DNA from: Leishmania martiniquensis
Taxonomy: Eukaryota > Euglenozoa > Kinetoplastea > Trypanosomatida > Trypanosomatidae
DNA length: 64,000 nt
Direction of reading: 5' to 3'
NCBI RefSeq assembly: GCF_017916325.1
Contig: NC_090164.1
Location: 973,501 to 1,037,500 of the forward strand
In this document: positions 23,194 to 33,986 of the stretch, one piece after another
How positions within the stretch are numbered: position 1 is the first letter of the stretch
Layout: every line of letters starts with the position of its first letter
The notes under the pieces: generated by a model
The model's database searches: none
Told to the model about the DNA's origin: nothing
The model's input: only the letters and a program-made list of their open reading frames with translations
Made by a program: the position numbers and the translations under genes

Positions 23194-26012
23194 AGTGCTC
23201 GCGCGAGCTGGGCTTGCAGCGGATAACACCCAATGCCACCAAGACAGCCGGAAATGTAGCGCAGTTAGCTAGGAGTATAGTGAGTTGGCTGGAGCTCAAG
23301 GGTCCAGTAGGGAGAGAGAAGGTGCTTCGAGAGCACATATACGCGCAAGTAGGAAGACACACGAAATGCTGTAATGTTACTACATACCACAAACATACAC
23401 AGAGATAGAGAGAGAAGGAAAGCAGGAAGATGAACTGCGCAGCAAAGCCGAGGGCAACCGGAGAAACTTACGTGACGCGGAGGCGGATCGGTACATTTCG
23501 ACTCGTGTGTATTTGTGGCAGGAGGAGGAAGCGCGTGAAGATGATAAAGTGAGAGGGCATACCAATCCTCTAGAAGAGTAAGTCACAGGTACACCCAAAG
23601 TCAGCCCGTCCGCGCACGAAAAGATCAGCTTTCACGTTCACTGAACTGGAGAAGCAGACTTCGCCACCTCCATTGACGTGCTGAGGGGTGAGGTGTTCTT
23701 TTGCGTCATCGCCACTGTGAGCACATCTGTGGCCCTCTTTCCACTCCAACCGTCAACGCAATAGACGACTGCCTCCATTCCTACATAGCACCTCTCTCCT
23801 GCGCAACACCGGCTACACATCGCTGTACCCCACCCGCCGGCCTGCCGCTGGCCCACCGCGCCCCCGCGCCGCCAAGCTGCCGTAGGGGCACGCGCGGCTG
23901 CGGTGCCATCGGCTCCGCCACCCCAGCACGGCCTCCGCCTCCAGCTCCACGCACCGCCCGCCGTGCAGGCTCCCCCCTTCCCCAAATGCACACACCGCTA
24001 GGCAGAGCGAGGGCCGCGAGAGAGAAAATGAGAGAGAGACACAAGGTCGGGCCACGCTGGCACCCTGCACATCATGCGGGCGCTGCAAGCCTGCACAGCC
24101 CCTCGGCTCTCGCCAATGCTACGCCGTCCAGGGGCCCGACCGCCGACATGAGAGCAGCGACACATCGCGCCGGCATCCCTGCGTAACGGCTGCCTGTCCC
24201 TCTCAGCACCGGAGGCAGTCAGGCGTTGGCAGGGGGGGCATGGAGGGGGAGGGAGGGCTGCGACGCTTGCTCTCCTCCCCCCCTACAGAGTGGGTACGAG
24301 AGTGTGAGGCTGCTCGTACGGAGATGTCCGCGCACACCCCGATGAGGACGAGAGGGGGAAAAGCGAAAGTGATAACGCCGAATGAAGAAAATCCAGAGCC
24401 CAGGTGCTTCCAGACGCAGACGATGGGCCTTTGTGCGGCGAAGAAGGTTGGCGTTCCTCAAGATGGAATGAGCAGGCAGCGAACAGCGCGTAAGGGCAAA
24501 CGTATCAAGAGTAAGAGGCTGACAGAGCATGGGGCACATGGCGGTACAAAGAAGGCTGGAGAAGAGGGTGGAAAGGAGGCGGCCAGCGAAAGGGTGAAAC
24601 GGTAAGACACGCAGCAAGAGAGTCGGTGTTCGCGAATGCATGAAACAACAGGAGAAGCAAAACGAGAAGGTCATCGAAGAGGACAGAGAGCCGTGGCCGA
24701 ATGTATGTGTGTGGGGGGGAGCAGCGAACCAAGACCAGGGACACGGCCCCAACGTTTTCCGTCGATGGAGGCATGCGCTAAACAAAGACGGGAGAACGCC
24801 GCGTAAGAGCTCACAACGAAGAGAAGCGAGCCTGCTGAGAGGAAGAACGAGTAGCCTCGGCGCAACATGCAAAACTGAGGACGAGGAAGTGGTGGAAAGG
24901 GGGGCACCAAGCTGGCTGGTCTCATTAGCCATCATACGTCCCTGAGCACGAGGAAACGTCGTGGAGTCTTTAAAGAGCTCTGAGGAAGGCAACTTCTGTG
25001 TCTATACACTCTCGTCCCTCGTACTCCGCGACTACGCCACGCACCGCCTGCTAGCACCTTTTCTTCTCCGCTTGAAATAGTTCTCTCGAATCTTCGAAAT
25101 GCGAGAGATAAACAGAAGGGAGAAAATGCGCTGTGGAAGCAGTCGTTTGGGCGATAAGGGCGGGCGTAGGTAAGGGTTGATGGAGTATGCATGCCTATGC
25201 CTGAGGAGAAGGGGCATGCACACCTGCGATGGTCAGAAAGAGAGAGACCCTGAGGCAGACAAGCGCGACTGCACAGGTAGTAATCAGAGCACGTCACCAT
25301 CCACCCTTTCCCATACCGCTCCTCACGCTCTAGTATAGGCCCAAAGCGGCGAGGCATAACGCTCAGCGGGCGGGAGGGGGGAGAGAGTGCCAGTCTGGGT
25401 GGGTGAGTGTGTGTATGCAGGTGAAAGAGAGAGAGACAGAGAGCCCGGCGACACGAATACGGAAGGGACGAATCAAAGCGAAACGATCGCAGCGAATACA
25501 ACAGTCAGAGCACATCGAGCAAACAAAGAAGGCGAGTGCTGTTCTTTTCTGTGACCGGGAAAGGGGGTCGGTAAACTGGGCGGGAAAGAAGAGCGTGAAG
25601 AAAAAAAACCAACTTTGTGAACGTTTTGGAGAAAAGGGAAGCGCAGAAAACAGAGAGGCCGCGAAGCAGCACAAAAAGCAAAGAGAAAGGAAGTGAGCAA
25701 CAGACCCCGCACACGAGCAACGACAGAAAGGGGCACACATGTGGGGGATGTCTCGAGAGGAATTTTACATGCTCCCCGATGATACTCTCACTCCTTGCAC
25801 ATAGCCGCTGTTGTCGCCCTGTCTGCCTCTGATCTTCATGGATTCTCGATTTCCTCCTTTGCTTCGTTCATTTTCATGGATGGTCTCGCTCTCAGCGATG
25901 GGTGCGACCTTGAGAAATGTGAGGCTGAGCAGGCCTGCAGTCCCTTTCCCTAAGGCTTCCTGGAGGACGCACAAGGGGCAGAGAGCGTCCAAGTAGCTCA
26001 CAGGGGCAAACT
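23194..26012. other. 2.8 kb intergenic region between the deubiquitinase and hydratase genes
   Basis: Contains repeat copy C (23823-24319). No gene recognised; the 257-codon minus frame at 24219-24992 overlaps the repeat and has no motifs. It should include the 3'-UTR of the enoyl-CoA hydratase. Confidence 0.6.
23823..24319 (-). mobile_element. Interspersed repeat copy C (SIDER-like)
   Basis: Full-length copy, nearly identical to D and F and only slightly different from B, E and G. Subtype CCTGCCGCTGG, with a CTGTACCC boundary shared with D and F. Its orientation relative to transcription is the same as A, B, E, F and G. Starts 0.63 kb upstream of the deubiquitinase ATG, so it lies in the hydratase 3'-UTR or the spacer. 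Confidence 0.9.
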
Positions 26013-26816
26013 TCACTTGTTTTGGAACTGAGGAGCACGCTTTTCCACAAACGCAGTCATGCCCTCTTTCCTGTCGTGGGTACAGAAGGTGGAGTTGAAA
26101 ATCATAGACTCGTACGCCAAACCGGCCGTGAGCGGCGTTTCCTGCGATTCGTTCACGGCCATTTTGGCCAGCTTCACAGCGATCTGGCTGTATCCTGCAA
26201 TCGTCTCCGCCACCTTCATGGCTGTTGGCATCAGCTCCTCGCGCTTGACCACACGCGACACGATTCCTGCCCGCTCCGCCTCAGCCGCCGTGTATGTGCC
26301 GCCCAAAAGTACCCACTCCATCGCACGAGCTTTACCAATCATGCGCGTCAGACGCTGCGTTCCACCTAGACCAGGAACAGTAGCCAGCTTGATCTCGGGC
26401 TGTCCAAACGTCGCCTCCTCGCTTGCGATAACGATGTCGCAAGACATGGCCAGCTCACACCCACCGCCGAGAGCGAACCCATTAACCGCCGCAATGATCG
26501 GCTTGCCGATGGTGCTAATACGAGTTAGTGCTTTGAAGTCGCTTGACAGGAGACCCTCAGAAAAGGTGCGATCCTTCATAGCCTTGATGTCGGCCCCCGA
26601 GACAAACGCGCGACCCTCGCCCGTGATGATGAATACGGCACATGATGGGTCTTTGTCGTACTTCTCCAAGCTCTCCATGAGGCTCTCCGACACCGCTTTG
26701 TTGAGTGCGTTAAGTTGGTTGGGGCGATTGACAGTCAGCGTGACCACGCGGCCAACCTGACACGACTTCACGACAGGCTGCGTGGCGCATCGAATTAAGT
26801 GACAGTAGCGCAACAT
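26013..26816 (-). CDS. Mitochondrial enoyl-CoA hydratase (crotonase family, ECHS1-like)
   Basis: Predicted 267 aa. Crotonase-family hydratase adding water to trans-2-enoyl-CoA in beta-oxidation or amino-acid degradation. The oxyanion-hole and CoA-binding segments are clear: SGADIKAM at 73-80 and GFALGGGCELAMSCDI at 113-128. Both catalytic glutamates of ECHS1-type hydratases are present, Glu121 (GGGCELAM) and Glu141 (GQPEIKLATVPGLGGTQRL). The first about 20 residues contain Arg, Cys and His with hydrophobics and no acidic residues, fitting a mitochondrial presequence. The ATG at 26816 is used; the codon before it is GTG. Length matches the family once the presequence is removed. An isomerase is less likely given both glutamates. 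Confidence 0.93.
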   Translation of the reverse strand: MLRYCHLIRCATQPVVKSCQVGRVVTLTVNRPNQLNALNKAVSESLMESLEKYDKDPSCAVFIITGEGRAFVSGADIKAMKDRTFSEGLLSSDFKALTRISTIGKPIIAAVNGFALGGGCELAMSCDIVIASEEATFGQPEIKLATVPGLGGTQRLTRMIGKARAMEWVLLGGTYTAAEAERAGIVSRVVKREELMPTAMKVAETIAGYSQIAVKLAKMAVNESQETPLTAGLAYESMIFNSTFCTHDRKEGMTAFVEKRAPQFQNK

Positions 26817-29183
26817 CACTGAGCAAAGGAAGAAGTTGACGACGCTCTGTCAAACGTTGTGGAATGCGGGGGAGAAAGACGGGTAGCGTGAGCCAAAGCA
26901 GGTTTACACGTCCACTTGCTGGTTAACGCAGCTACAAGCATGCGTCAGCCTACGAGATTTGCGCAGGGAAAGGAGACAGGGTGAGCAAAAGGAAAGCAGG
27001 GAAAATTGAGAGTGAAAGAAGAAAGGCGAGCGTTTTGATATCCGGTGCTGACACATGATAAAGGAGGAGAGCAAAAAGGAAGTCGAGTGGTTATAGCGAT
27101 GGGAAGATGCAGGTGGGGGAGGGGGCAGAGAGGAAGAGTGAAGAGAGAACCGGCTCAACAAACGCAGGACCGCGAGTGCGGGCAGTGCTCGAGAGAGGAA
27201 AGCATTGTGACAGAGACTATTACGCTCAGATCACTTTCACCCCTTTATCGGGTCCAGAAGCATGTTGGTCGGAAAAAGAGAACCTTCGACGGAAAAAAAA
27301 GGGTTCCTCGAGATACAGGATGTGGACCCGCATTCACTCCTCCCCTCACACGCTTGCGGCCGACAACTCACAATGAAGGGTCGGAAGCAGAGTGGTGCGC
27401 AGGGAGTGGGGTAGGATGGAGAGGAGACGGGCTCACAGCGTCTATGTGGGAGTGAGTGTGTGCATGTTGCCTCTTAGTTCTTCTCTTCCTTTCTGAGCTA
27501 TTCAGAGTCAAATAAGAGTGAAATTAGGTGAAAAGCACACAGGCATAAACACACACACACACCAAAGCGCGACGGCAACCACGTTAGAGAGACGGAAAAA
27601 AAAAGAACAGATACTCGAAAGTTGAAGGGAGAGGTGAAGAGGCACCGAGAGAGAGGCGTACACACAAACGTATCACAAACCAAGAGAGAAAAGGGGAAAA
27701 AACATATGTCTATTATATATATATATATATTTGTGCGGAGTTGTAGCGAAAGATGGGAGGAGGAAACTGAAGAAGAGAGAGACCGGAAGAAAAAAAATTG
27801 TTCCACTAAGTGAAAGCGAGGGCCATGTTCACCCTTTTTCCCTCATCCAGGGAAAGAAAGGAGAAAAGAGCAACGAGAAAGGGAGCTGAGGGAGGGACAT
27901 GAAAGATACGGAGAAAGGCAAAGCAGAAGAAATGAAGATAAAGGTTAGCGATACATACATCCGACCGGGGAAGGAAAAAAGGGAAGGCGGCAGAGAATAC
28001 GCTGGTCAAAACCAACAGCTCAGCAAGTATTCGCCGCGCATTCGCTGCACCGACACCCTAAGTAAACAAAAAATAAAAATGGGAGGAGAGTAAGGCGGTC
28101 ATGTTCTTGTGCATTCGCATGACACTGTAACACAAATCGAGGTCGTAGGTATGAGTGTCAGGTTGCTTTTTTGCCGGTGCTGCCGATGCTATACCCACCA
28201 TAAAATGCCCCACCTGAACTTACTTTCGTCCAGGCCTCCACCGTTCGTTTGATATGTGCTGTGATAAGCACGGAGGCAGCAACATAATCTGCCAAGAGCA
28301 CAAAGCCGGTGGAGAAGTGGGGGAGAAGCCGAAAGAGGGGCACGGGCAAACGCGCCGAGAATGATTGCATGCATTACGCCTACAAAGCCCCTTGACAGAA
28401 GCGCCGGACGTGGCACTCGACACCGCGCCGCTCCTCTTTGTGCGCATGCGTTTGTGTGTTTCAGCGACCAGAAAAAAAGGAAAAGGAGGCGCGCGTGTAT
28501 CACCTCGAAGGGTACGTGTGTGAACAATTGCCATACACACGGAGAAAGGGGGAGAGCCAAAGCAAGAAAAAGCACACACGTGTGAAGGAGAACCAACGCA
28601 CCCTCATGTTGTAACAACAAGCGCATACACACACATGCACACTTCTTCTGTTTCCTCCCACGGGCACAAGGGTATAGAAAGGGTACAGAGGGAGAAAGGA
28701 AAGGGAGAGGTGGAGCTGACGCACCAATACTAACAAGCAAAGTAGGAAGGAGAAAACAAGAACAGCCTCCGCGAAGAAAACGTTTTCCAGGAATCTTCAC
28801 ATGGGCACGCAGTGGAGTGTGTAAAGGGCGCGAGACATAACAGGGAGGGGATGAGTGATCGCACCTAGAAAGAGGCGCACTTCATGTAGCCACACAGGTG
28901 CCAGAGAGTGTATGTCATGCCTGTGTGAATCTGCTGCGTTGTACGTGGCATTGCCACAGCGGCACTTAGCACAAAGGAAAAAGAAAGCAGTTACAAATCG
29001 CAGACTAGACACGACCTGGGAGTAGGACGAGTGCATGCATGGCAGAGAACGACAAAAGAAAAAAGAAACAGGTGAAGAGAAAGAGCAGTCAGGATTCAAT
29101 AAAAGCGAGGCACATCGCTTTTCATTGTATGAGGGAAAGCCGAACAAAGCAGAGTTTCGAAAAGGTCGCAACCCTTTCCGTCA
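26817..29183. other. 2.4 kb intergenic region
   Basis: No gene recognised on either strand. Purine-rich plus strand, with a perfect TA run at 27714-27731. Minus frames such as 28189-28800 are Cys/Leu/Phe-rich without motifs. Probably the 3'-UTR of the kinase gene plus the 5' flank of the hydratase. Confidence 0.6.
27714..27731. repeat. (TA)9 microsatellite
   Basis: Perfect TA run in the spacer between the kinase and hydratase genes. Confidence 0.95.
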
Positions 29184-30302
29184 CTACGAGACCATTTTAT
29201 CGAGCTGTGCCTTTACATCCTTTTCCAAAGACTCCTGTGATCGAGCTACTTCCTTTTCCTTCTGTGCATTGTTATTGATGAGGCGGGTCATCTGCTCCAC
29301 CGCCATCTTGACCATCGCGACAGCACTTTCCGTGGTCACCCCAGCGAAGAACCGGTGCTGAAGCAACTCCGCGCATGTTGGCCTGGCGTCCGGATCACGC
29401 TTGAGGCACTGCTGCACAAAGTCGTTCGCGTCATCAGAAAATGTGCCAGACTTCGGAAGCGATGGCGTGCTTCCGTTGGCCATTTTCCCGAGTAGCTGGT
29501 AAAGGTTCATTTCTTCTGGCGGAGCCCACGGATTCTTGCCGGTGACCGCACCAATCATGGTGAGCCCCAGTGACCAGACATCGCTACTAAAACCGTACAT
29601 GCCTTGCTCCAGCCTTTCGGGGGCCATGAAGCACATAGTGCCAACATATGTTGACGAAACTGCAAGTGTTTGAATCAGCTTTGAGACACCAAAGTCAGCA
29701 ATCTTCACATAGCCGCTTTCGCTGATAAGCAAGTTGCTCGGCTTCAGATCCCGGTGTAGCACTCGCTTCACATCATGCAGATAAACCAGGCCAGATACCA
29801 CCTGGAAGAAAACTGCCTTCAAGAGCGGCTCGTTGAGCCCGCCCCAGAACAACCCGAGGTCCTTCACTGTGTACGGCATCCACTCCATCGGGATTACAAT
29901 CGAGTCATCCTCGGCATCCCAAAAGGCACCGTAGTTGTTCATTACATATGGAGAGTCACCGCGGGCCATGAAAACCTGCAACTCACGGTCCACCTCGTCT
30001 CGATGCGCCTTGGACGAGATGGGAATCCGCTTCAAAGCAATCGAAGCACCCGTTTTGAGGCGCGCGAAAAAGACATCGCCACTCGCTCCGGCGCCGACAT
30101 TGCGCTTCGTCGAGTAGTCGATGTCATCCTTTTTCACGGTGCTCGGAAGCTCTCTGCCGTCTTTCGTGTACATACCAGCCTCATTGAAGAGAAAGGCGCG
30201 GAACTGTAGAGAGTTGTTACTGTTGATTTGATAGGATTTCGAGTCCTGCTGAAATTTTTCCACCACTGCTGTATCCAGCGCGAGAGTAGGTCGATTCTTC
30301 AT
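29184..30302 (-). CDS. MAP kinase kinase-like (STE7) protein kinase
   Basis: Predicted 372-aa kinase. Conserved elements: Gly-loop GAGASGDV (about 70-77), Lys91 in ALKR, Glu107 of helix C, HRDLKPSN with catalytic Asp185, DFG at 203-205, APE at 227-229. The activation loop between DFG and APE (SKLIQTLAVSSTYVGTMCF) has a Ser-Ser-Thr cluster (216-218) in the place MAP kinase kinases are phosphorylated, and GTMCFMAPE is typical of STE7 kinases. The N-terminal about 60 residues form a non-kinase extension; the C-terminal about 50 are helical and charged. The ATG at 30302 is the first true ATG; a 20-codon upstream extension starts with GTG. Trypanosomatid MKKs act in differentiation and flagellum control, but which paralogue this is cannot be said. 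Confidence 0.88.
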   Translation of the reverse strand: MKNRPTLALDTAVVEKFQQDSKSYQINSNNSLQFRAFLFNEAGMYTKDGRELPSTVKKDDIDYSTKRNVGAGASGDVFFARLKTGASIALKRIPISSKAHRDEVDRELQVFMARGDSPYVMNNYGAFWDAEDDSIVIPMEWMPYTVKDLGLFWGGLNEPLLKAVFFQVVSGLVYLHDVKRVLHRDLKPSNLLISESGYVKIADFGVSKLIQTLAVSSTYVGTMCFMAPERLEQGMYGFSSDVWSLGLTMIGAVTGKNPWAPPEEMNLYQLLGKMANGSTPSLPKSGTFSDDANDFVQQCLKRDPDARPTCAELLQHRFFAGVTTESAVAMVKMAVEQMTRLINNNAQKEKEVARSQESLEKDVKAQLDKMVS

Positions 30303-30885
30303 CGGTATTAAAAGATGGCTATTACGGTCGAGCTTTGTAATACCGGTTGTAGTGATGAGCACTACGGTCAGCTCTGCAGTTGTTGTTGTTTTCTTTCAGG
30401 AGAAAGGGGAGAAAAGAAAGCGAAATTTGTGCCAGTGACGAACAATCAAAAGCAGCACAGTTATGCCTTCTGAATAAGCGACGACCGGAGCGTCTTAGGT
30501 GGGTCAGGTATATGGTTTCAGCTCCTACTGCTTTGGCTCATGCAAAAAACGGGAAAACGGCAGCAGTACATGCGTCTCAACCAACATTCCGGCAAACCCT
30601 TTAAGGATCTCGTGTTTCAAAAGCATACTCTGCAGGACACAAATAGAAGTGTATGAGCAGTCACCCAGCGAGTTTCACGGCATGTGACAGCAGTTGCACC
30701 ACTCACAGCCATAGATAATGAAAATAAGGAGAGTATTCTTCTCCCTTTTCGTGCAAGCGATGAAAAGCAAGCATGTACCGGCAGGATGATAACATAATAA
30801 AACACTCAGAGAGAACAGAGAGGCTGGACACAACTTCATGCATGATAAACCCGGCAAAGTCGTAGCGCGACCCGGCAGATCGCTA
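30303..30885. other. Short intergenic spacer
   Basis: 583 bases between the kinase ATG and the stop of the helical-protein gene. More AT-rich than the distal spacers; no gene or repeat seen. Confidence 0.7.
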
Positions 30886-32028
30886 TCAGTTAAACAGATC
30901 GTCAAGATTCGAAAATCTGCGCGTTGGTCCTTCAGGCGGCGAGCCTTCCCGGGCAGGTAGCTGCGCTCGCGATGTGTCGGCCAGAGGAAATGGCAGCGAA
31001 GGGTCGTCCCTGTGCAGGTGTACAGATGAAGCTCCTGTTACGGCACTTGGGCCTTCAGCAAGCAGCTTCGTCGCAGTGGACGTACCCACGTCAGGAGCGT
31101 CCGGAGATGTCCTCTGCTCCTGTAAGATTCTTTGTTTTTCCTCTGTCAATTGATGGGAAACTTTCTGTGCGTTTTTGATGGAGAGCAGGCACACTGCGAT
31201 CGTTTTTCCACTTGCCGATATATCGCCTAAAAGGTGACCCAGCTGCGCGAAGAAGACGTTAGACGATACCCAGCCGGTCATAGACGGCTGCTCAAGGGTG
31301 AAGTGTGTTGCCTTCATGGCATTTCCGAGTGAATCGATGTACTTGCGGTCTAAGGAGTCCAGCAACTCCAATTCCTTAACGTAGCTAAACTCTGCAAAGT
31401 GCACAGCCGGGTCTTCCCTCGAAGTCGCGCGAGACATGACGTGTGCCACCTCATTCTCTTTCATCTGCACGCGGCGACACTGGTCATCGAAGTCCGCCAG
31501 CGCGGCTGCGACATCACTCGCCGTTTCTGCGCTCACCTTCTCGATCTCCGTGATGGCACTGCGTGTCATATCCGTGCAGGTCACTCTTGAGGCACTGAAG
31601 TCTTCAAGAGAGCTTTTCAGCTGGCTGTTCGCTTCGCGAATCTGCCGAAAATCTTGTCTCAGTTGCTGAACGTTCGGATCTTCTGAACCGATGCGATCAT
31701 CGATTTCCATGTCACAACAGCGATGAAAGTGCTCGAGCGTGTCTATCAGGCGATTGATCTTCCGCGCCAACTTGTCGCTCGAGTCAGCCACTTCTTCAAG
31801 GTCGCTGACTAGCTGCAGTAAGCAGCGGCGGGTTTCGCTGAGAGCTGTAGCACGTCTTTCATATACTTCATCCTTGGTGCGCTCGAAGAGCCCTAATAGC
31901 GACAAAAGGGAGAGTTTGCCAGTCTTCACAAGGTGCTGTAAGCCATCGATGCTTTTGAACCTTTCCAGCGATGTGCCAAGTGTGTAAAGCAGCTCCTGTA
32001 TGCCGCGTGAAGGTTGGTGAAGACTCAT
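30886..32028 (-). CDS. Helical, coiled-coil-like protein of unknown function
   Basis: Predicted 380 aa; family not recognised. Residues about 40-300 are mostly helix-forming with heptad-like hydrophobic spacing (segments around LVSDLEEVADSSDKLARKIN, DFRQIREANSQLKSSLEDF and the Asp/Arg-rich DDQCRRVQMKENEVAHV). The last about 70 residues are Pro/Ser/Thr-rich and probably disordered, ending in FSNLDDLFN. That acidic-hydrophobic tail looks like a short linear binding motif (DLF type), which is inference. A BAR-like helical bundle is conceivable but untested. The ATG at 32028 is used; the upstream nine codons start with TTG. Dense neighbours in the same array with short spacers support a real gene. 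Confidence 0.75.
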   Translation of the reverse strand: MSLHQPSRGIQELLYTLGTSLERFKSIDGLQHLVKTGKLSLLSLLGLFERTKDEVYERRATALSETRRCLLQLVSDLEEVADSSDKLARKINRLIDTLEHFHRCCDMEIDDRIGSEDPNVQQLRQDFRQIREANSQLKSSLEDFSASRVTCTDMTRSAITEIEKVSAETASDVAAALADFDDQCRRVQMKENEVAHVMSRATSREDPAVHFAEFSYVKELELLDSLDRKYIDSLGNAMKATHFTLEQPSMTGWVSSNVFFAQLGHLLGDISASGKTIAVCLLSIKNAQKVSHQLTEEKQRILQEQRTSPDAPDVGTSTATKLLAEGPSAVTGASSVHLHRDDPSLPFPLADTSRAQLPAREGSPPEGPTRRFSNLDDLFN

Positions 32029-32450
32029 CCTGTCTATTAGGGGTTTGGTAGGCAAAAGATACTAGAAAGGTAAGAGCACCTCTACTCGTCCTAGCAGGTA
32101 TTTCACTTTCCTCGCTCGTTCTCCTCTGTCAGAAGTGCCGAGAGAAAGATCTAGTAAAAGAGACGTTGTATGCAGGGGTTTGCGTGCTGCGGCTAAAGGG
32201 CATAGTTGGCAATGAAAGCAAGGTGATCGAAGAGACTGATGCATCCCCGCCCACTCGTGAATGGCTGTCGACTACATTGCTTCCCCAATTCTTGTCCACT
32301 ACGCGCTTTCAGTGGCGTTCCTTCACGCTTCACCCTGTCTCTCCGCATCGAGGCCCAGATACCTGAGTCTGCCTCTCGTCTGATTGTTGTTCTCTAAAAC
32401 TTTCCATAGCTTCACCGCATCGCCCCTGATGATTATTGCCGCATTACTTC
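32029..32450. other. Short intergenic spacer
   Basis: 422 bases between the helical-protein ATG and the stop of the NAP/SET-like gene. No gene or repeat seen. Confidence 0.7.
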
Positions 32451-33005
32451 TTACTCCGCCTCAATCGCAAGGAACGGGTTTTGATGAATGATATCGAGAG
32501 CCTCCACAACATCGCTTACCGCCTCCACATCGGAAGAAAAGTCATCCGTGAAGAAGGCAAAAAACGAGTCAGTGCGCGCGCGTTCAGTGCCCGACTTCCA
32601 CTTGAGTGGATGCAAAGACGTTGTCTTCATGTCAGCGTCGATCTCTCGTGAGACCTCACCCTCCTCCACAAACATGTTATGGCGAAAAACGAAGATGATC
32701 TTCCTGTAAAGCGTCTCCTCGCTGACTCGCGTCACCACCTCAAAGTCAGCCACAGCGCGAATAATTTTGGGATCAATGGTGCCATTGAGCAGTGCCGAGA
32801 TCGGGGCCTCAGGAGATGAGAGTACGCCAGACCAGAAGTTGCTGACCCCCTTTAGAAGTTCACGGCGTTCGTCCAGGAGAGGCTCCATTTTGCTTCGGTA
32901 CTCGAGGCGCAAGGCATTAGCTTCTTCATCGCACTTGCGATCAACGCTCACCAAATCATCGGTGAATTTCGCGATTGCCTCCGCCACATGTTGTGAAAGC
33001 TCCAT
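32451..33005 (-). CDS. Small NAP/SET-fold protein
   Basis: Predicted 184 aa. The NAP/SET family binds histones and assists nucleosome assembly. Visible hallmarks in order: a long N-terminal helix (about 5-50, dimerisation-like) ending LKGVSNFWSGVL, then the earmuff-like beta region with LYRKIIFVFRHNMFVE (99-114), then PLKWKSGTE (133-141) and SFFAFFTD (147-154). The usual long acidic tail of NAP1 is missing and the protein is much shorter than NAP1, nearer the minimal SET core. I start at the ATG at 33005 because a pyrimidine tract and AG lie immediately upstream (33009-33008), making a 40-codon extension unlikely. Histone binding is inferred from fold only. Confidence 0.78.
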   Translation of the reverse strand: MELSQHVAEAIAKFTDDLVSVDRKCDEEANALRLEYRSKMEPLLDERRELLKGVSNFWSGVLSSPEAPISALLNGTIDPKIIRAVADFEVVTRVSEETLYRKIIFVFRHNMFVEEGEVSREIDADMKTTSLHPLKWKSGTERARTDSFFAFFTDDFSSDVEAVSDVVEALDIIHQNPFLAIEAE

Positions 33006-33327
33006 TGCTGGCAAAGTGAGAAAAGAACTTGGTATGGAATTCTTTATATTTTGGGTGGAGAAGGTAAATGAAGAGTTGCTCAGAAGAGTGGCGTGCATAC
33101 GAAGTGCTGATGAGAGCACGAGCATCTTTTTGACCAGTTTTAGAACCGTCGGTGATCATTGCGCCTTTATTATTCTTCATCTCCTCGTTGGCGAGTAAAA
33201 AAGAGCCTTATATTTGTGGTGCATGTCTATCTTACGTTGTCAGCCAGAGATACTTGCAACGGCATTTCCTCGACGTCGTTGGAATGCGACTGCTCTATTC
33301 AAGATGCGAAAGCATCCTACCCACCCA
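33006..33327. other. Short intergenic spacer
   Basis: 322 bases between the NAP/SET ATG and the COQ7 stop. Holds the acceptor described separately; nothing else seen. Confidence 0.7.
33008..33028 (-). promoter_or_regulatory. Putative trans-splice acceptor for the NAP/SET gene
   Basis: Minus-strand pyrimidine tract ending in CCAG, with AG at 33009-33008, two bases before the ATG at 33005. Very short leader, but the spliced leader itself supplies untranslated sequence. Confidence 0.45.
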
Positions 33328-33948
33328 TCAGAAACGCTTAGCACACGCAACACCAACAATGCAGGCTAGTCGAATTCCGTTGTAGAGAAGCGGGTAGGCA
33401 GGAGCTTGATCAGCGCCGTTTTGCTCACCTAGCTCCTGATGACGCTTCTCTTCATCTCGGAACTTCACAATGTAGTTTTTCAAATCTGCCCAGGCCTTCT
33501 TCTCTGCCTCGGACTCTTGCAATTCCGAGCATTGATCCTCAAGCACTTCGAGCTCGCGGAGTTGGTCATTGTAGTGATCGAAAATGGTGGCTTCCACAGC
33601 TGCGTGGCAGCACATCATCGCCTCCTTTCCTAGCACCGCCGTCCCAGCGCCCAAGAGAAACGCTCCAACCTTAAAAAGGGGATCTAACGAAGTGGTGCGC
33701 ACACCATGTTCCACAGCCAGCTCACTCATCACTCGGCGGTGAACTATTTCCTCGTCCAGAATTTCTTGTGTGATAGGAAACGCATCGTCTAGTGGGGACA
33801 TAAAGTCAAGCTGGTGCCTCGCAATACGAACGGCGGCCACCTCACCCGCGTGATCAACGCGGACAACCTCGTCAATTTTCTTTTGCTTTAGGGGAATTGC
33901 AAAGACGGACCCTAATACTATCAGGGATGGGCGGAAAAGAGAGCGCAT
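33328..33948 (-). CDS. COQ7: COQ7-type demethoxyubiquinone hydroxylase
   Basis: Predicted 206 aa. COQ7 is a mitochondrial inner-membrane di-iron enzyme that hydroxylates demethoxyubiquinone in ubiquinone synthesis. The defining RVDHAGEVAAVRIARHQL lies at 30-47 with ligand Glu36. Other di-iron ligands fit: Glu67 and His70 in DEEIVH, Glu119 in HAAVEATI, and Glu167 and His170 in DEEKRHQE. A hydrophobic segment around 92-112 (FKVGAFLLGAGTAVLG) matches the family's membrane-associating region. The first about 22 residues are basic and hydrophobic without acids, consistent with mitochondrial import. The ATG at 33948 follows a clear pyrimidine tract and AG. It is the first gene of the leftward array, next to the strand switch. 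Confidence 0.95.
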   Translation of the reverse strand: MRSLFRPSLIVLGSVFAIPLKQKKIDEVVRVDHAGEVAAVRIARHQLDFMSPLDDAFPITQEILDEEIVHRRVMSELAVEHGVRTTSLDPLFKVGAFLLGAGTAVLGKEAMMCCHAAVEATIFDHYNDQLRELEVLEDQCSELQESEAEKKAWADLKNYIVKFRDEEKRHQELGEQNGADQAPAYPLLYNGIRLACIVGVACAKRF

Positions 33949-33964
33949 TGTCGATTTTAGTGCT

Positions 33965-33986
33965 CTGGTGGGGAAGAAAAAAAATC
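33965..33986 (-). promoter_or_regulatory. Putative trans-splice acceptor for COQ7
   Basis: Minus-strand run of eight T followed by CTTCCCCACCAG; AG at 33966-33965, 16 bases before the COQ7 ATG. Classic pyrimidine tract plus AG arrangement. Confidence 0.65.
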
